Of a stretch of DNA of 64,000 nucleotides, positions 19,994-28,038 are shown piece by piece. The stretch's first letter is position 1. Each line of letters opens with the position of its first letter. The translations under genes were made by a program, and so were the position numbers. The stretch covers positions 2,348,490 to 2,412,489 of the forward strand of contig NZ_RAPQ01000008.1 of the NCBI RefSeq assembly GCF_003610555.1. Reading direction: 5' to 3'. The DNA is from Marinifilum flexuosum (GTDB lineage: Bacteria > Bacteroidota > Bacteroidia > Bacteroidales > Marinifilaceae). Below the pieces are notes generated by a model, which worked only from the letters and a program-made list of their open reading frames with translations, was not told the origin of the DNA and ran no database searches.

Positions 19994-22042
19994 TTATTGA
20001 TGAGATATCGATTCCTCTACATAGATTTTTTCGGCATTTGGCACTGTAAACCTAAATGTTGTTCCGTGCCCTTCTTCACTTTCTACCCAAATTTTACCAT
20101 GATTTCTCTCGATAAAATCCTTACATAGTATCAAGCCCAAGCCATTTCCTTTTTCTCCGCGCGTTCCACTACTTGTAGTATCCAACTCAAAAATGTGGGA
20201 AATTGCTTCATCGGATATTCCAACACCACTGTCTTCTATATAAATCTCGGTGTGATCTTCTTTCATTTCTGCCCCAAGTACAATTAAGCCACCTTCGGGC
20301 GTAAATTTTAAGGCATTGTTTAAAAGGTTACGTACTACGGTTTCCAACATTGGTCGGTCGGCATATACAAAAAGATTTTGCGATAGTGATAATTCCAACA
20401 AAATGTTTTTTTGTTGAGCACCAGTTTTATAGATTTCCAAAATGCCAGACAAAAGTTTCTTGACAGGGATAACTACAGGTGTAAAAGGCAATTTGCCAGA
20501 TTGATTCAATGACCAAGACAAAAGGTTATCGGTGAGGTTAAGAACTCTTGTTACGCATTCGTTCAAATCTTGGCTGGTTTCATCTAATTCGTGATATCTT
20601 CCTTGCCTCAAAAGAATTTGTATTAAATGGGATATGCCCGATACCGAAGCCAAAGGGGAACGCAAATCATGAGAGATGATTTGGAACAGTTTATTTTTGG
20701 TTTGGTTCGACACTTTTAATTCTTTGTTCCTGCAATCAAGAAGTTCTTTCGACCACTCAATTCGTGATTTTTGTAGGCTAAGTAATCTTGTTAGTTTTTT
20801 GTTACTGTAATACGAATAGACTATAAATCCGGCATAAGCTGCAATTAGTATCAATATAACAACTAGGCCATTACGTTGCATAGCCTTATTATTGTTCTCT
20901 TTCTTTAGCAAAGCAATTTGCGCTTCTTTCTTTTCTGCTTCGTATTTGGCCTGAATCTCGGTTACCTGTTTTAAACTCTCTTTGTTAATCAAACTATCTT
21001 TAAGCTGATCGTATATTTCCCAATAACGCAGGGCGCTATCCGCCTGGTGTTGATGGGTTAGGATATGAAATATTCTGGATGCACTATTTTTTTGATAATC
21101 AATATGTCCAATTTCTTTTCCTAATTCATAAGCTCTTTTGCTATAGTTTAATGCATCATCTAAATTTCCCATTACATAATGGGCTTGAGATAGTCCATTT
21201 AAAGAGGTGATGATTAAATTCTTGTTCCCTATTTTTTCCTTTAATTGTAAACTCTGTTTTTGGTAATCGATAGCCATGGCGTATTGCTTCATTTCCAGAA
21301 AACATGCACCAATGTTGTGATAGGTTTGCGCCAGACGATATTTGTTGGGTTTTGCTTTAAGTACATCTAAGTTTTTCTTGTGGTAGTTTAAGGCTTCCTG
21401 AAATTTATTTTGGATGGAATAGATATTGGCGATATTTGTATTTGAATGGTAAAGAGTAGAAGTTATATTATTTCTTGAACTTACGTCAATAGATTTTATA
21501 TAATAATTTAATGCATTTTTATAATCTTTTAAGTTTTTATATACAAGGCCCAAATTGTTATAAACGCTTGCGAGCATCTTCATTTGTTTCTCATTATTAA
21601 AATAATGAATACATTTAAAATAATCTATTAAGGCCAAATCATATTTTTCAAGATTATTGTAAATATTTCCTCTGTTAAACAGAGCTTTATTAATACCAGC
21701 AGAATCTTTACTTGTTTTATAATGATCTAGTGCCTCTGTGTAATATTTTAAAACTTTCTTATTGTTTCCTCTTCTTTTATGAACTAATCCAATTCTTATT
21801 AAGGCATCTCCGGCACCAGAATGGTTATTAACTTGATTCGCAAGTTCAAGACATTTTTCTGAATAAAACAATGCTTCATTAAGGTGTTTTCTGTAGTTTT
21901 TTCCGGTCCAATCGTTTAAGAATTTGATCTGTTCATGAACATCTTGTATGGAATCCAATTGTCTATCTACAAACGAATTGTTTTGACCAAATGATTGTAT
22001 GGTGAATGCAAGTATGAATGTAAAAAGAAGTAGTTTTTGCAT
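19994..22042 (-). CDS. TPR-containing sensor histidine kinase
   Basis: 682 residues with a signal peptide (KLLLFTFILAFTIQSFG), about seven to eight TPR repeats over residues ~35-330 (for example ALIRIGLVHKRRGNNKKVLKYYTEAL), a coiled segment ~360-390, one transmembrane helix near 395-415 (GLVVILILIAAYAGFIVYSYY), HisKA with HDLRSPL and HATPase (NLLNNALKFTP, NGLGLIL). The TPR part is predicted periplasmic and may bind a protein or peptide. It lies 131 nt downstream of the GG-leader peptide cluster on the same strand, with a terminator hairpin in between. No partner response regulator is adjacent. Confidence 0.92.
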   Translation of the reverse strand: MQKLLLFTFILAFTIQSFGQNNSFVDRQLDSIQDVHEQIKFLNDWTGKNYRKHLNEALFYSEKCLELANQVNNHSGAGDALIRIGLVHKRRGNNKKVLKYYTEALDHYKTSKDSAGINKALFNRGNIYNNLEKYDLALIDYFKCIHYFNNEKQMKMLASVYNNLGLVYKNLKDYKNALNYYIKSIDVSSRNNITSTLYHSNTNIANIYSIQNKFQEALNYHKKNLDVLKAKPNKYRLAQTYHNIGACFLEMKQYAMAIDYQKQSLQLKEKIGNKNLIITSLNGLSQAHYVMGNLDDALNYSKRAYELGKEIGHIDYQKNSASRIFHILTHQHQADSALRYWEIYDQLKDSLINKESLKQVTEIQAKYEAEKKEAQIALLKKENNNKAMQRNGLVVILILIAAYAGFIVYSYYSNKKLTRLLSLQKSRIEWSKELLDCRNKELKVSNQTKNKLFQIISHDLRSPLASVSGISHLIQILLRQGRYHELDETSQDLNECVTRVLNLTDNLLSWSLNQSGKLPFTPVVIPVKKLLSGILEIYKTGAQQKNILLELSLSQNLFVYADRPMLETVVRNLLNNALKFTPEGGLIVLGAEMKEDHTEIYIEDSGVGISDEAISHIFELDTTSSGTRGEKGNGLGLILCKDFIERNHGKIWVESEEGHGTTFRFTVPNAEKIYVEESISHQ

Positions 22043-22118
22043 AGTATTAAAATGATTAGCAAAAACTAAGATATGAAAAACTGTAATTATATCAGCAAAA
22101 AGAAATGAAAATAAAAAT

Positions 22119-22143
22119 GGACATTAGTTTATTCCTAATGTCC
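22119..22143 (-). terminator. Terminator after GG-leader peptide gene A
   Basis: GGACATTAG (22119-22127) pairs with CTAATGTCC (22135-22143); a T-rich run follows on the minus strand. Separates the peptide genes from the TPR kinase. Confidence 0.75.
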
Positions 22144-22173
22144 ATAAATTTTTACAAGTAAGATTTCTAATTG

Positions 22174-22293
22174 TTAAGGAACTTCTCCTATAGCATCATC
22201 ATAATCCACATCCGTTCTGTTGTCTTCTTCAGGATTACCACCGAATACTTTGTTTAGTTCTTCATTGGTCAATTGTTCTTCGAAAAAATTCAT
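22174..22293 (-). CDS. Double-glycine-leader acidic peptide A (39 aa)
   Basis: Translated by hand: leader MNFFEEQLTNEELNKVFGG, then core NPEEDNRTDVDYDDAIGEVP. The leader has the LxxEEL...GG pattern recognised by C39 peptidase-containing ABC exporters in bacteriocin and natural-product precursor peptides. The 20-residue core carries eight acidic residues and one arginine and no cysteine. First of three tandem paralogues counting from the TPR kinase; nucleotide sequence, upstream region and start context are shared. No exporter gene is in the window, so processing is inference. Confidence 0.8.
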   Translation of the reverse strand: MNFFEEQLTNEELNKVFGGNPEEDNRTDVDYDDAIGEVP

Positions 22294-22309
22294 AAAATTT
22301 TAATTTTAA

Positions 22310-22380
22310 TTAAATAAAGCCTAAATATATATATATATATAGCAGTGCTTTACAAAATTTAACCAACTTTTGGAGGAGTA
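22310..22380 (-). promoter_or_regulatory. Predicted promoter of peptide gene A with (AT)8 tract
   Basis: On the minus strand a TTTTG box is followed by TAAAGCACTGC, a 17-nt alternating AT tract (22325-22341), then TTAGGCTTTA, before the ATG. This resembles the Bacteroidota -33 TTG / -7 TAnnTTTG layout, but the spacing here is unusually long because of the tract. Confidence 0.45.
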
Positions 22381-22390
22381 TAAATAAAAA

Positions 22391-22414
22391 CGGACATTGA
22401 TTAGTCAATGTCCG
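22391..22414 (-). terminator. Terminator after GG-leader peptide gene B
   Basis: Perfect 10-bp stem CGGACATTGA (22391-22400) / TCAATGTCCG (22405-22414) with a 4-nt loop and a T-rich run on the minus strand. Confidence 0.8.
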
Positions 22415-22438
22415 TTCTATTTTTAATGAAAAAATTAC

Positions 22439-22558
22439 TTAAAGAATTTCTTCTTCAGCATCATCATAATCCACATCCGTTCTGTTGTCTTCTTCAGGAT
22501 TACCGCCGAATACTTTGTTTAGTTCTTCATTGGTCAACTGTTCTTCGAAAAAATTCAT
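22439..22558 (-). CDS. Double-glycine-leader acidic peptide B (39 aa)
   Basis: Leader identical to peptide A (MNFFEEQLTNEELNKVFGG). The core is NPEEDNRTDVDYDDAEEEIL: the first fifteen residues equal those of A, the last five differ. Ten acidic residues, one basic, no cysteine. The unit from this gene's promoter to its terminator is nearly identical to its neighbours, showing recent tandem duplication of about 263 bp. Confidence 0.8.
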   Translation of the reverse strand: MNFFEEQLTNEELNKVFGGNPEEDNRTDVDYDDAEEEIL

Positions 22559-22569
22559 AAAATTTTAAT

Positions 22570-22640
22570 TTTAATTAAACAAAGCCTAAATATATATATA
22601 GCAGTGCTTTACAAAATTTAACCAACTTTTGGAGGAGTAT
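22570..22640 (-). promoter_or_regulatory. Predicted promoter of peptide gene B with (AT)5 tract
   Basis: Same sequence as the peptide A promoter except that the alternating AT tract is 11 nt (22590-22600), so the distance from the TTTTG box to TTAGGCTTTG is 6 bp shorter. Confidence 0.45.
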
Positions 22641-22649
22641 AAATAAAAA

Positions 22650-22673
22650 CGGACATTGATTAGTCAATGTCCG
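22650..22673 (-). terminator. Terminator after GG-leader peptide gene C
   Basis: The same perfect stem as after gene B: CGGACATTGA (22650-22659) / TCAATGTCCG (22664-22673), followed on the minus strand by a T-rich run. Confidence 0.8.
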
Positions 22674-22697
22674 TTCTATTTTTAATGAAAAAATTAC

Positions 22698-22820
22698 TTA
22701 AAGAATTTCTTCTTCAGCATCATCATAGTCCAAATTTGTACTATTGTCTTCTTCAGGATCTAATCCGCCTAATACTTTGTTTAGTTCTTCATTGGTCAAT
22801 TGTTCTTCGTAAAAATTCAT
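22698..22820 (-). CDS. Double-glycine-leader acidic peptide C (40 aa)
   Basis: Leader MNFYEEQLTNEELNKVLGG and core LDPEEDNSTNLDYDDAEEEIL. It is the most diverged of the three: Tyr for Phe at position 4, Leu for Phe before GG, an extra core residue and no basic residue in the core. The C-terminal AEEEIL equals that of B. The substitutions keep the leader pattern and the acidic character, which argues for a real, selected gene. Confidence 0.8.
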   Translation of the reverse strand: MNFYEEQLTNEELNKVLGGLDPEEDNSTNLDYDDAEEEIL

Positions 22821-22834
22821 AAAATTTCAATTTT

Positions 22835-22895
22835 AATTAAGCAAAGCCTATATATATATAGCAGTGTTTTACAAAATTGAATAAGCTTGTATGTA
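22835..22895 (-). promoter_or_regulatory. Predicted promoter of peptide gene C with (AT)5 tract, shortest spacer
   Basis: TTTTG box, TAAAACACTGC, 11-nt AT tract (22850-22860), then AGGCTTTG with two bases fewer than copy B. The box-to-box distance is the most normal of the three. Upstream sequence beyond the box is no longer shared with copies A and B. Confidence 0.45.
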
Positions 22896-23000
22896 TAAAT
22901 GTTATAACAATAATCGAATAAAACTGTATTATAAATCTGCTTAATTCACTGTCAATTTAATACTAAAAAAAAATTAGATTGTATACAGATTAAAAAAAAA

Positions 23001-23029
23001 GGGCTGTTTCAACTAATTTGAAACAACCC
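23001..23029 (-). terminator. Terminator of the 114-residue tail-sharing protein gene
   Basis: GGG-TGTTTCAA (23001-23012) pairs with TTGAAACA-CCC (23018-23029), with one mismatch, and a run of nine Ts follows on the minus strand. Confidence 0.8.
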
Positions 23030-23059
23030 TAAAAGTTCTTATGAAGAAAACATCAAATG

Positions 23060-23404
23060 TTATGGGACATCAACTTGAGCATCATCATAATCCACATCGG
23101 TTCTGTTGTCTTCTTCAGGATTGGCCATCAATGCGGTATCTACCATTACCATGCTAACGGTTTTAACTTCATCGGTTGGGCCTTGTTCCAATGGCACTGA
23201 GAATTCAGCGATTTCGGTTCCAACACCACCATTAGAAGTAATGGTTGCCGTAACTGCCCAAAGCTTTTGGCCATCTTTTTCAATTTCTCCTTGGCTAAGC
23301 GTATTTAAAGCATAGCCTTTTGGTACCGATACGACCGAATTTAGTGTGTAAACTCCATTTGATGCAGACTTGATCAAATTCACATAGGGTTTTAGTAATT
23401 TCAT
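23060..23404 (-). CDS. 114-residue protein ending in the acidic tail of the GG-leader peptides
   Basis: Residues 1-91 form an unrecognised, probably beta-rich domain (GVYTLNSVVSVPKGYALN, KLWAVTATITSNGG, TEIAEFSVPLEQG) without signal peptide or GG leader. The last residues, NPEEDNRTDVDYDDAQVDVP, repeat the core of peptides A and B for fifteen positions, with DNA identity broken by a single base in that stretch. So the tail was copied between an ordinary protein and the small peptides. It stands first in the co-directional series leading to the TPR kinase. Function unknown. Confidence 0.72.
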   Translation of the reverse strand: MKLLKPYVNLIKSASNGVYTLNSVVSVPKGYALNTLSQGEIEKDGQKLWAVTATITSNGGVGTEIAEFSVPLEQGPTDEVKTVSMVMVDTALMANPEEDNRTDVDYDDAQVDVP

Positions 23405-23534
23405 ATGGCAATTATTTTAATTGTACAATAAATCAATTTTGAAATTAGCAAAAAAGTACCAATCAACCAATAAATTTCATACATAAATTTATTTCATGAT
23501 AATGATTTTTTTGAAGCTCAATATTCTAGCTAAC

Positions 23535-24524
23535 CTAACTTTTTAAGATTTCTTCTATTTCTTTCAATTCGAAAATTTCAAAGTGTAGGTTGTTTACACT
23601 ATCGATATTCTGATCGAGTTGAGCAACCGAACTAGCTCCAATCAGAACAGAGCTTACACGTTCATCTTTCAATAGCCATGCAATGGCCATTTGTGCCAGA
23701 CTTTGACCTCTTCTTTCTGCCATTTGGTTTAAGGCTTTTACCTTATCAATTGCCTTATCGGTAATCTGCTCTTTTTGTAAGAATCCGTGAGATTTGGCTG
23801 CTCGTGAGTTTTCCGGAATTCCTTTTATGTATTTGTTGGTGAGCAAGCCTTGTGCAAGAGGCGAGAAGACGATTGAACCAATTCCATCTTTTTCGATCTG
23901 ATCCAGCAAGCCATCTTCCACCCAACGATCGAACATCGAATACCTTGGTTGATGAATCAGGCATGGTGTTCCCAATTCACGCAAAATTCTCGCTGCTTCG
24001 CGGGTTTGATCAGGAGAATAGGATGAAATTCCTGCGTATAATGCTTTGCCCTGGCGTACCACATGATCCAAAGCCATCATGGTCTCCTCAAGTGGCGTAT
24101 TGGGATCTGGTCGGTGCGAGTAGAAGATATCCACATAATCCAAACCCATTCGCTTTAAACTTTGATCGAGACTTGCAATTAAATATTTTCGCGATCCCCA
24201 TTCACCATAAGGTCCTGGCCACATGTGATAACCAGCCTTGGTAGAAATGATCATCTCATCGCGGTAATGATTCATGTGTTCACGAAGAATCTTACCAAAG
24301 TTTTCTTCTGCCGAACCAGGAGGTGGTCCGTAATTGTTTGCCAAATCGAAATGAGTAATTCCTCTATCGAATGCTCTGAATAGTATTTGTTTGAAATTAT
24401 CGTATAAATCGACATGTCCGAAATTGTGCCATAATCCTAATGAAATGGCTGGCAGCAATAATCCACTTCTTCCACATCTTCGGTAAGGCATATTTTCATA
24501 CCTATCTTCACTTGCTTTGTGCAT
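23535..24524 (-). CDS. Aldo/keto reductase, YghZ-like (L-glyceraldehyde 3-phosphate reductase group)
   Basis: 329 residues from MHKASEDRYENMPYRRCG; the longer frame upstream runs through repeats and is not credible. TIM-barrel NADPH-dependent reductase with the catalytic tetrad blocks HFDLANNYG (D, Y), STKAGY (K) and YSHRPDPNTPLEE (H), and the cofactor block FSPLAQGLLTNKY. The AEENFGKIL and WPGPYGEWGSRKYL blocks match the YghZ/Gpr group. It follows phoR on the same strand, 134 nt away, and is probably a separate unit. Confidence 0.9.
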   Translation of the reverse strand: MHKASEDRYENMPYRRCGRSGLLLPAISLGLWHNFGHVDLYDNFKQILFRAFDRGITHFDLANNYGPPPGSAEENFGKILREHMNHYRDEMIISTKAGYHMWPGPYGEWGSRKYLIASLDQSLKRMGLDYVDIFYSHRPDPNTPLEETMMALDHVVRQGKALYAGISSYSPDQTREAARILRELGTPCLIHQPRYSMFDRWVEDGLLDQIEKDGIGSIVFSPLAQGLLTNKYIKGIPENSRAAKSHGFLQKEQITDKAIDKVKALNQMAERRGQSLAQMAIAWLLKDERVSSVLIGASSVAQLDQNIDSVNNLHFEIFELKEIEEILKS

Positions 24525-24554
24525 TTTTTTGTAGTTTGATGAAGCTTGAAGATA

Positions 24555-24658
24555 AGGATAAAGTCTAATAGTACAACAGTTAAACTGTCTAAAAGTAGAA
24601 CAGTCGAACCGTCCCATAGTCGAACTGTCGAACTGTTGGACTGTTGAACAGTTTGACT
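24555..24658. repeat. AACTGT/ACAGTT short-repeat tract
   Basis: About seven copies of ACAGTT- or AACTGT-like words, each near 10-14 nt apart (for example ACAGTTAAACTGT, AACAGTCGAACCGT, AACTGTCGAACTGT, GGACTGTTGAACAGT). Most form local palindromes. It fills the gap between phoR and the reductase gene. Confidence 0.6.
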
Positions 24659-26455
24659 TTAAGATAACTGTTTCTTCAAAGAGAAGAAAAACTCTGTACC
24701 ACCTTCTTTTCTTGCTTTAACAAAAATGCGTCCCTTGTGAAAGCCTACAGCATTTTTAACAATGGATAAGCCCAGTCCGGTGCCGCCCATTTTTCTTGAT
24801 CTTCCGTTATCGGCACGGTAGAAACGTTCAAAAATTCTTGGCAAATGATCCTCCGAAATGCCAATTCCATTGTCATGATAGGAGAAGTAATGGTAGTTGT
24901 TATCCTCAAAGTAATTTTCTACCACGATGCTTGCTCCTTCGCCAGCATATTTAATTGAGTTATCGATCAGGTTTCTAAAAACAGAATCCAACAATTCAGA
25001 ATTGCCTTTGATGTTTAAATCTTCAGGTATATGAAGCTGGATGTCCATTTTAGCATGTTCCAATTTTAACTCAAAATCATCCAACATTTCATTCAACAGC
25101 TTGCCAATACTAACATCACCAATAGTAAACAGTTGTTGAGTTTCTTCCATTTTGGTAAGCACCGAAATGTCCTGAATTAAATTCGATAAGCGGTTGATTT
25201 GCACGCAGGATCGTTCAATGAACAGAATCTTTTTATCCTCGGGCATATCCGGATTGTCCTTAATGGTTTCTAAAAAACCAGAAACAGCAGTAACAGGAGT
25301 TTTAAGCTCATGCGCAATGTTCAGCGTCATTTCTTGCTTTATGGTTTTCTCGTTTTCCGATTTGGTAATATCGTTAATCGAGATTTCGAAATTGCAATCG
25401 GGGAAAACCACAACCTGGTATAAAAACATTTTATGGCCCACGGTAACTACATTTTTCGAGCTAATGATATCAACATTAGGGATGTAGTTTTTCTCCAGTT
25501 TTTTAATGTTTGATTTAATAAAATCATTAATCTCTTTCAGTTCGGGCAACTCGAATATTTCCTCGTAGTTATGCGTTGAAATGTTGGACAGGTAATTGAT
25601 ATAATCGATAAAATGACTGTTCCACAAAATTAAGTTCCTGTCTTTATCAAAAATCGCTACACCTTCCTGAGCAATCTGAAGGTGCATAATTAGCTTTTCC
25701 TTTTCTTTTACCAGGTCTTCCTTGGTTTTGCTCAACTTGTTGTAAATCTTTACAATTTGATGGCTAATTTCTCCTAATTCTGTTTTTCCAAAATTCTCAT
25801 GTGGATCAATAGGTCGGTTTTTGGCAGCATTAATGGCAAATTTGCGAAGCTTGGCAATGGAGTTACCAAAATGCTCTGTTGCATAAAGCAAGAACAGAAT
25901 GGTTACGCCAAATAATGCGATTAGGAAATAGAAAAACAGCTTGTTGGCCTTTAAAAAAGAGACTACACTTTCGTTGTAGGGTAGTGCAGCCCTTACAAAG
26001 TGGGTGTAGTAATGCTTTGAATAATAATAATAGGTTTGTCCTGTTGATCCTGATAATCGGATGTTACTTCCTTTGTTCGCATGAATCGACTTTTGAACTT
26101 CAGGTCGATTGCTGTGATCGTCAAGTCGATCTATATTGTCAATATCAGAATCATAAACAACATTACCATCTCGCAAAATAACGGTCAATCGTATATTGTG
26201 GTCTGGCATCAAGCTTCTTAATGAATCAATCTCAAAAAATTCCTTTTTGGGAATTAAGTCTTTCTGTCTGATTAACTCTTGAACCTGTTCGGTGTAAATA
26301 TTCAGCGCATACTCTAACTTTTCTCTTCGGTAGGCAATCTCCTGGTTGTATTGGAAACCACCAATTAGCATTGAAAAAACCAATACAATCAAAAAGAAGT
26401 AAACAAATAAGCGCTTCTTGTATTTTGATCCGGAGTTAGGAAAGTTTGTTGTCAT
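24659..26455 (-). CDS. phoR: Phosphate-regulon-type sensor histidine kinase PhoR
   Basis: 598 residues: transmembrane helix near 17-35, a periplasmic sensor of ~125 residues, second helix near 172-190, a HAMP-like segment, a PAS domain (IAQEGVAIFDKDRNLILWN), HisKA with HELKTPVTAV, and HATPase (NLIDNSIKYA, GTGLGLSIVKN). It should phosphorylate the response regulator encoded 18 nt upstream. Being the last gene of the pst-phoU-phoB order supports a phosphate role. Confidence 0.9.
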   Translation of the reverse strand: MTTNFPNSGSKYKKRLFVYFFLIVLVFSMLIGGFQYNQEIAYRREKLEYALNIYTEQVQELIRQKDLIPKKEFFEIDSLRSLMPDHNIRLTVILRDGNVVYDSDIDNIDRLDDHSNRPEVQKSIHANKGSNIRLSGSTGQTYYYYSKHYYTHFVRAALPYNESVVSFLKANKLFFYFLIALFGVTILFLLYATEHFGNSIAKLRKFAINAAKNRPIDPHENFGKTELGEISHQIVKIYNKLSKTKEDLVKEKEKLIMHLQIAQEGVAIFDKDRNLILWNSHFIDYINYLSNISTHNYEEIFELPELKEINDFIKSNIKKLEKNYIPNVDIISSKNVVTVGHKMFLYQVVVFPDCNFEISINDITKSENEKTIKQEMTLNIAHELKTPVTAVSGFLETIKDNPDMPEDKKILFIERSCVQINRLSNLIQDISVLTKMEETQQLFTIGDVSIGKLLNEMLDDFELKLEHAKMDIQLHIPEDLNIKGNSELLDSVFRNLIDNSIKYAGEGASIVVENYFEDNNYHYFSYHDNGIGISEDHLPRIFERFYRADNGRSRKMGGTGLGLSIVKNAVGFHKGRIFVKARKEGGTEFFFSLKKQLS

Positions 26456-26473
26456 GTGTAAAAACGAATTAAT

Positions 26474-27163
26474 CTATTTTAAACGAGGATCAAAATAATA
26501 TCCATACCCCGATTTGGTTTTAATTAAATTGTGATATTCTCCAATTTTCTTTCTGATTCGTCGTACATTTACATCAACCGTTCGATCGCCTACAAAGGTG
26601 TCGCCCTCCCAAATTTTATTCATGATTTCATCACGAGAGTAAATTCTTCCTGCATGGTTTAAAAGCAGGTGTAAAATTTCAAACTCCGTTTTGGTCAAAC
26701 CTACATCAATATTGTTGATCGTAACTTGTTTCGATTCTGGAATCAATCTCAAATTTTCATATTCGAAACCAGATTCCTTTTTCGATTCAGAGAAAACACG
26801 TTTGCAAATTACATGAATTCGAGCAATAACTTCCTTTACAGAAAAAGGTTTTGCAACATAATCATCAGCTCCTGCTTTAAATCCTAGCAGTTTGTCGGTT
26901 TCACTCCCTTTGGCAGTGATAAACAGTATGGGTTTATCCTCCAAATCGGGATTGCGACGAATAATTTTAGCCAATTCCAGACCTGAGATTTCTCCCATCA
27001 TAATATCTAAGAGGAAGAAATCATATTTGCTCAAGTCCAATTGTAATGCCTGTTCCGATGAAAAAGCTATATCTGCTTTAAAACCTTCTTGTTCGAGATT
27101 GTATTGCAGGATTTCACACAAATCCTCTTCATCATCGACTACTAATATCTTTAAATCCTTCAT
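26474..27163 (-). CDS. phoB: Response regulator PhoB-like (OmpR/PhoB family)
   Basis: 229 residues: receiver domain with VVDDEEDLCE, phospho-acceptor Asp in FFLLDIMMG and switch Thr in FITAKG, then a winged-helix effector domain (LTKTEFEILHLLLNHAGRIYSRDEI...VDVNVRRIRKKIG). It pairs with the kinase encoded immediately downstream and probably activates the pst genes upstream. Confidence 0.92.
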   Translation of the reverse strand: MKDLKILVVDDEEDLCEILQYNLEQEGFKADIAFSSEQALQLDLSKYDFFLLDIMMGEISGLELAKIIRRNPDLEDKPILFITAKGSETDKLLGFKAGADDYVAKPFSVKEVIARIHVICKRVFSESKKESGFEYENLRLIPESKQVTINNIDVGLTKTEFEILHLLLNHAGRIYSRDEIMNKIWEGDTFVGDRTVDVNVRRIRKKIGEYHNLIKTKSGYGYYFDPRLK

Positions 27164-27291
27164 TTTTTGGAAATCTTTCTGAGTTTTTTGAGCTTATTTA
27201 TTTTAGTAAAGTGTATAGTATTCAGATATTAAAAGTTCCCAGAGAGATTTTATGGTTTATTGCTTACTGATCACAGGTAATTGTTCACCGA

Positions 27292-27984
27292 TTAATCTTC
27301 ATCAGAGATGTCTTTGTGACGCAAGTCGATTCCTTGCTGATAATAGATGGAAGCTTCGGCAATATTGGTTGCATTGTCTGCAACTCTTTCAATACTGCTT
27401 AAGATATTTCCAAAGTTCAGTAAGTTGTACATGTCATTCTGGTCCACGCCTTCAGGAGTTTCCTTTCTTACCATTCTCTTCATTAAATCAGATCTCATTT
27501 CATCTACAAACTCATCATTTTTAATGGTCCAAATGGCATATTCCATATCATTGTCTTCGAATGATATTAATGCTTTACGTACCATTTTTTCACTTATCGA
27601 TAGCATGTTTAGTAATGAATCGCGATGTTTTTCAGGAATAAATGGTGGTTCCATATGTTCGATGTATCGCAATACATTATTGAGTTGGTCTCCAATGCGC
27701 TCCATAAATCCAATCATCCTGAAGTAGGAGACAAGCAAACGCAATTCACTTGCCATAGGCTGTTGTAATCCCATGGTTATAATGATATTATCACTCATTT
27801 TAATCTCCAGATTGTCCAGTTTATCTTCGTTGGATTTGAACTTTTCAATCCTTTTGGCATTGATGATATCAAGGCCATATGATACTACCTCATCCATAAT
27901 TTCAAATTGTTCCTGAAGGATTAGCTTCATTTTACTGAAATCGGAATGTAGCTTATCGAATTTTTTATCTTTTTTGATTGACAT
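27292..27984 (-). CDS. phoU: Phosphate signalling protein PhoU
   Basis: 230 residues, all helical, two PhoU three-helix repeats with the metal-binding E/D-rich blocks (IGFMERIGDQLNNVLRYIE near residue 92 and LSSIERVADNATNIAEA near residue 197). It modulates PhoR and the Pst transporter. Located 54 nt after pstB. Confidence 0.93.
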   Translation of the reverse strand: MSIKKDKKFDKLHSDFSKMKLILQEQFEIMDEVVSYGLDIINAKRIEKFKSNEDKLDNLEIKMSDNIIITMGLQQPMASELRLLVSYFRMIGFMERIGDQLNNVLRYIEHMEPPFIPEKHRDSLLNMLSISEKMVRKALISFEDNDMEYAIWTIKNDEFVDEMRSDLMKRMVRKETPEGVDQNDMYNLLNFGNILSSIERVADNATNIAEASIYYQQGIDLRHKDISDED

Positions 27985-28038
27985 TTTAAATTAATTACGA
28001 ATTAATAATTAGGAATTACGAGTCATGTAAATGATGGA

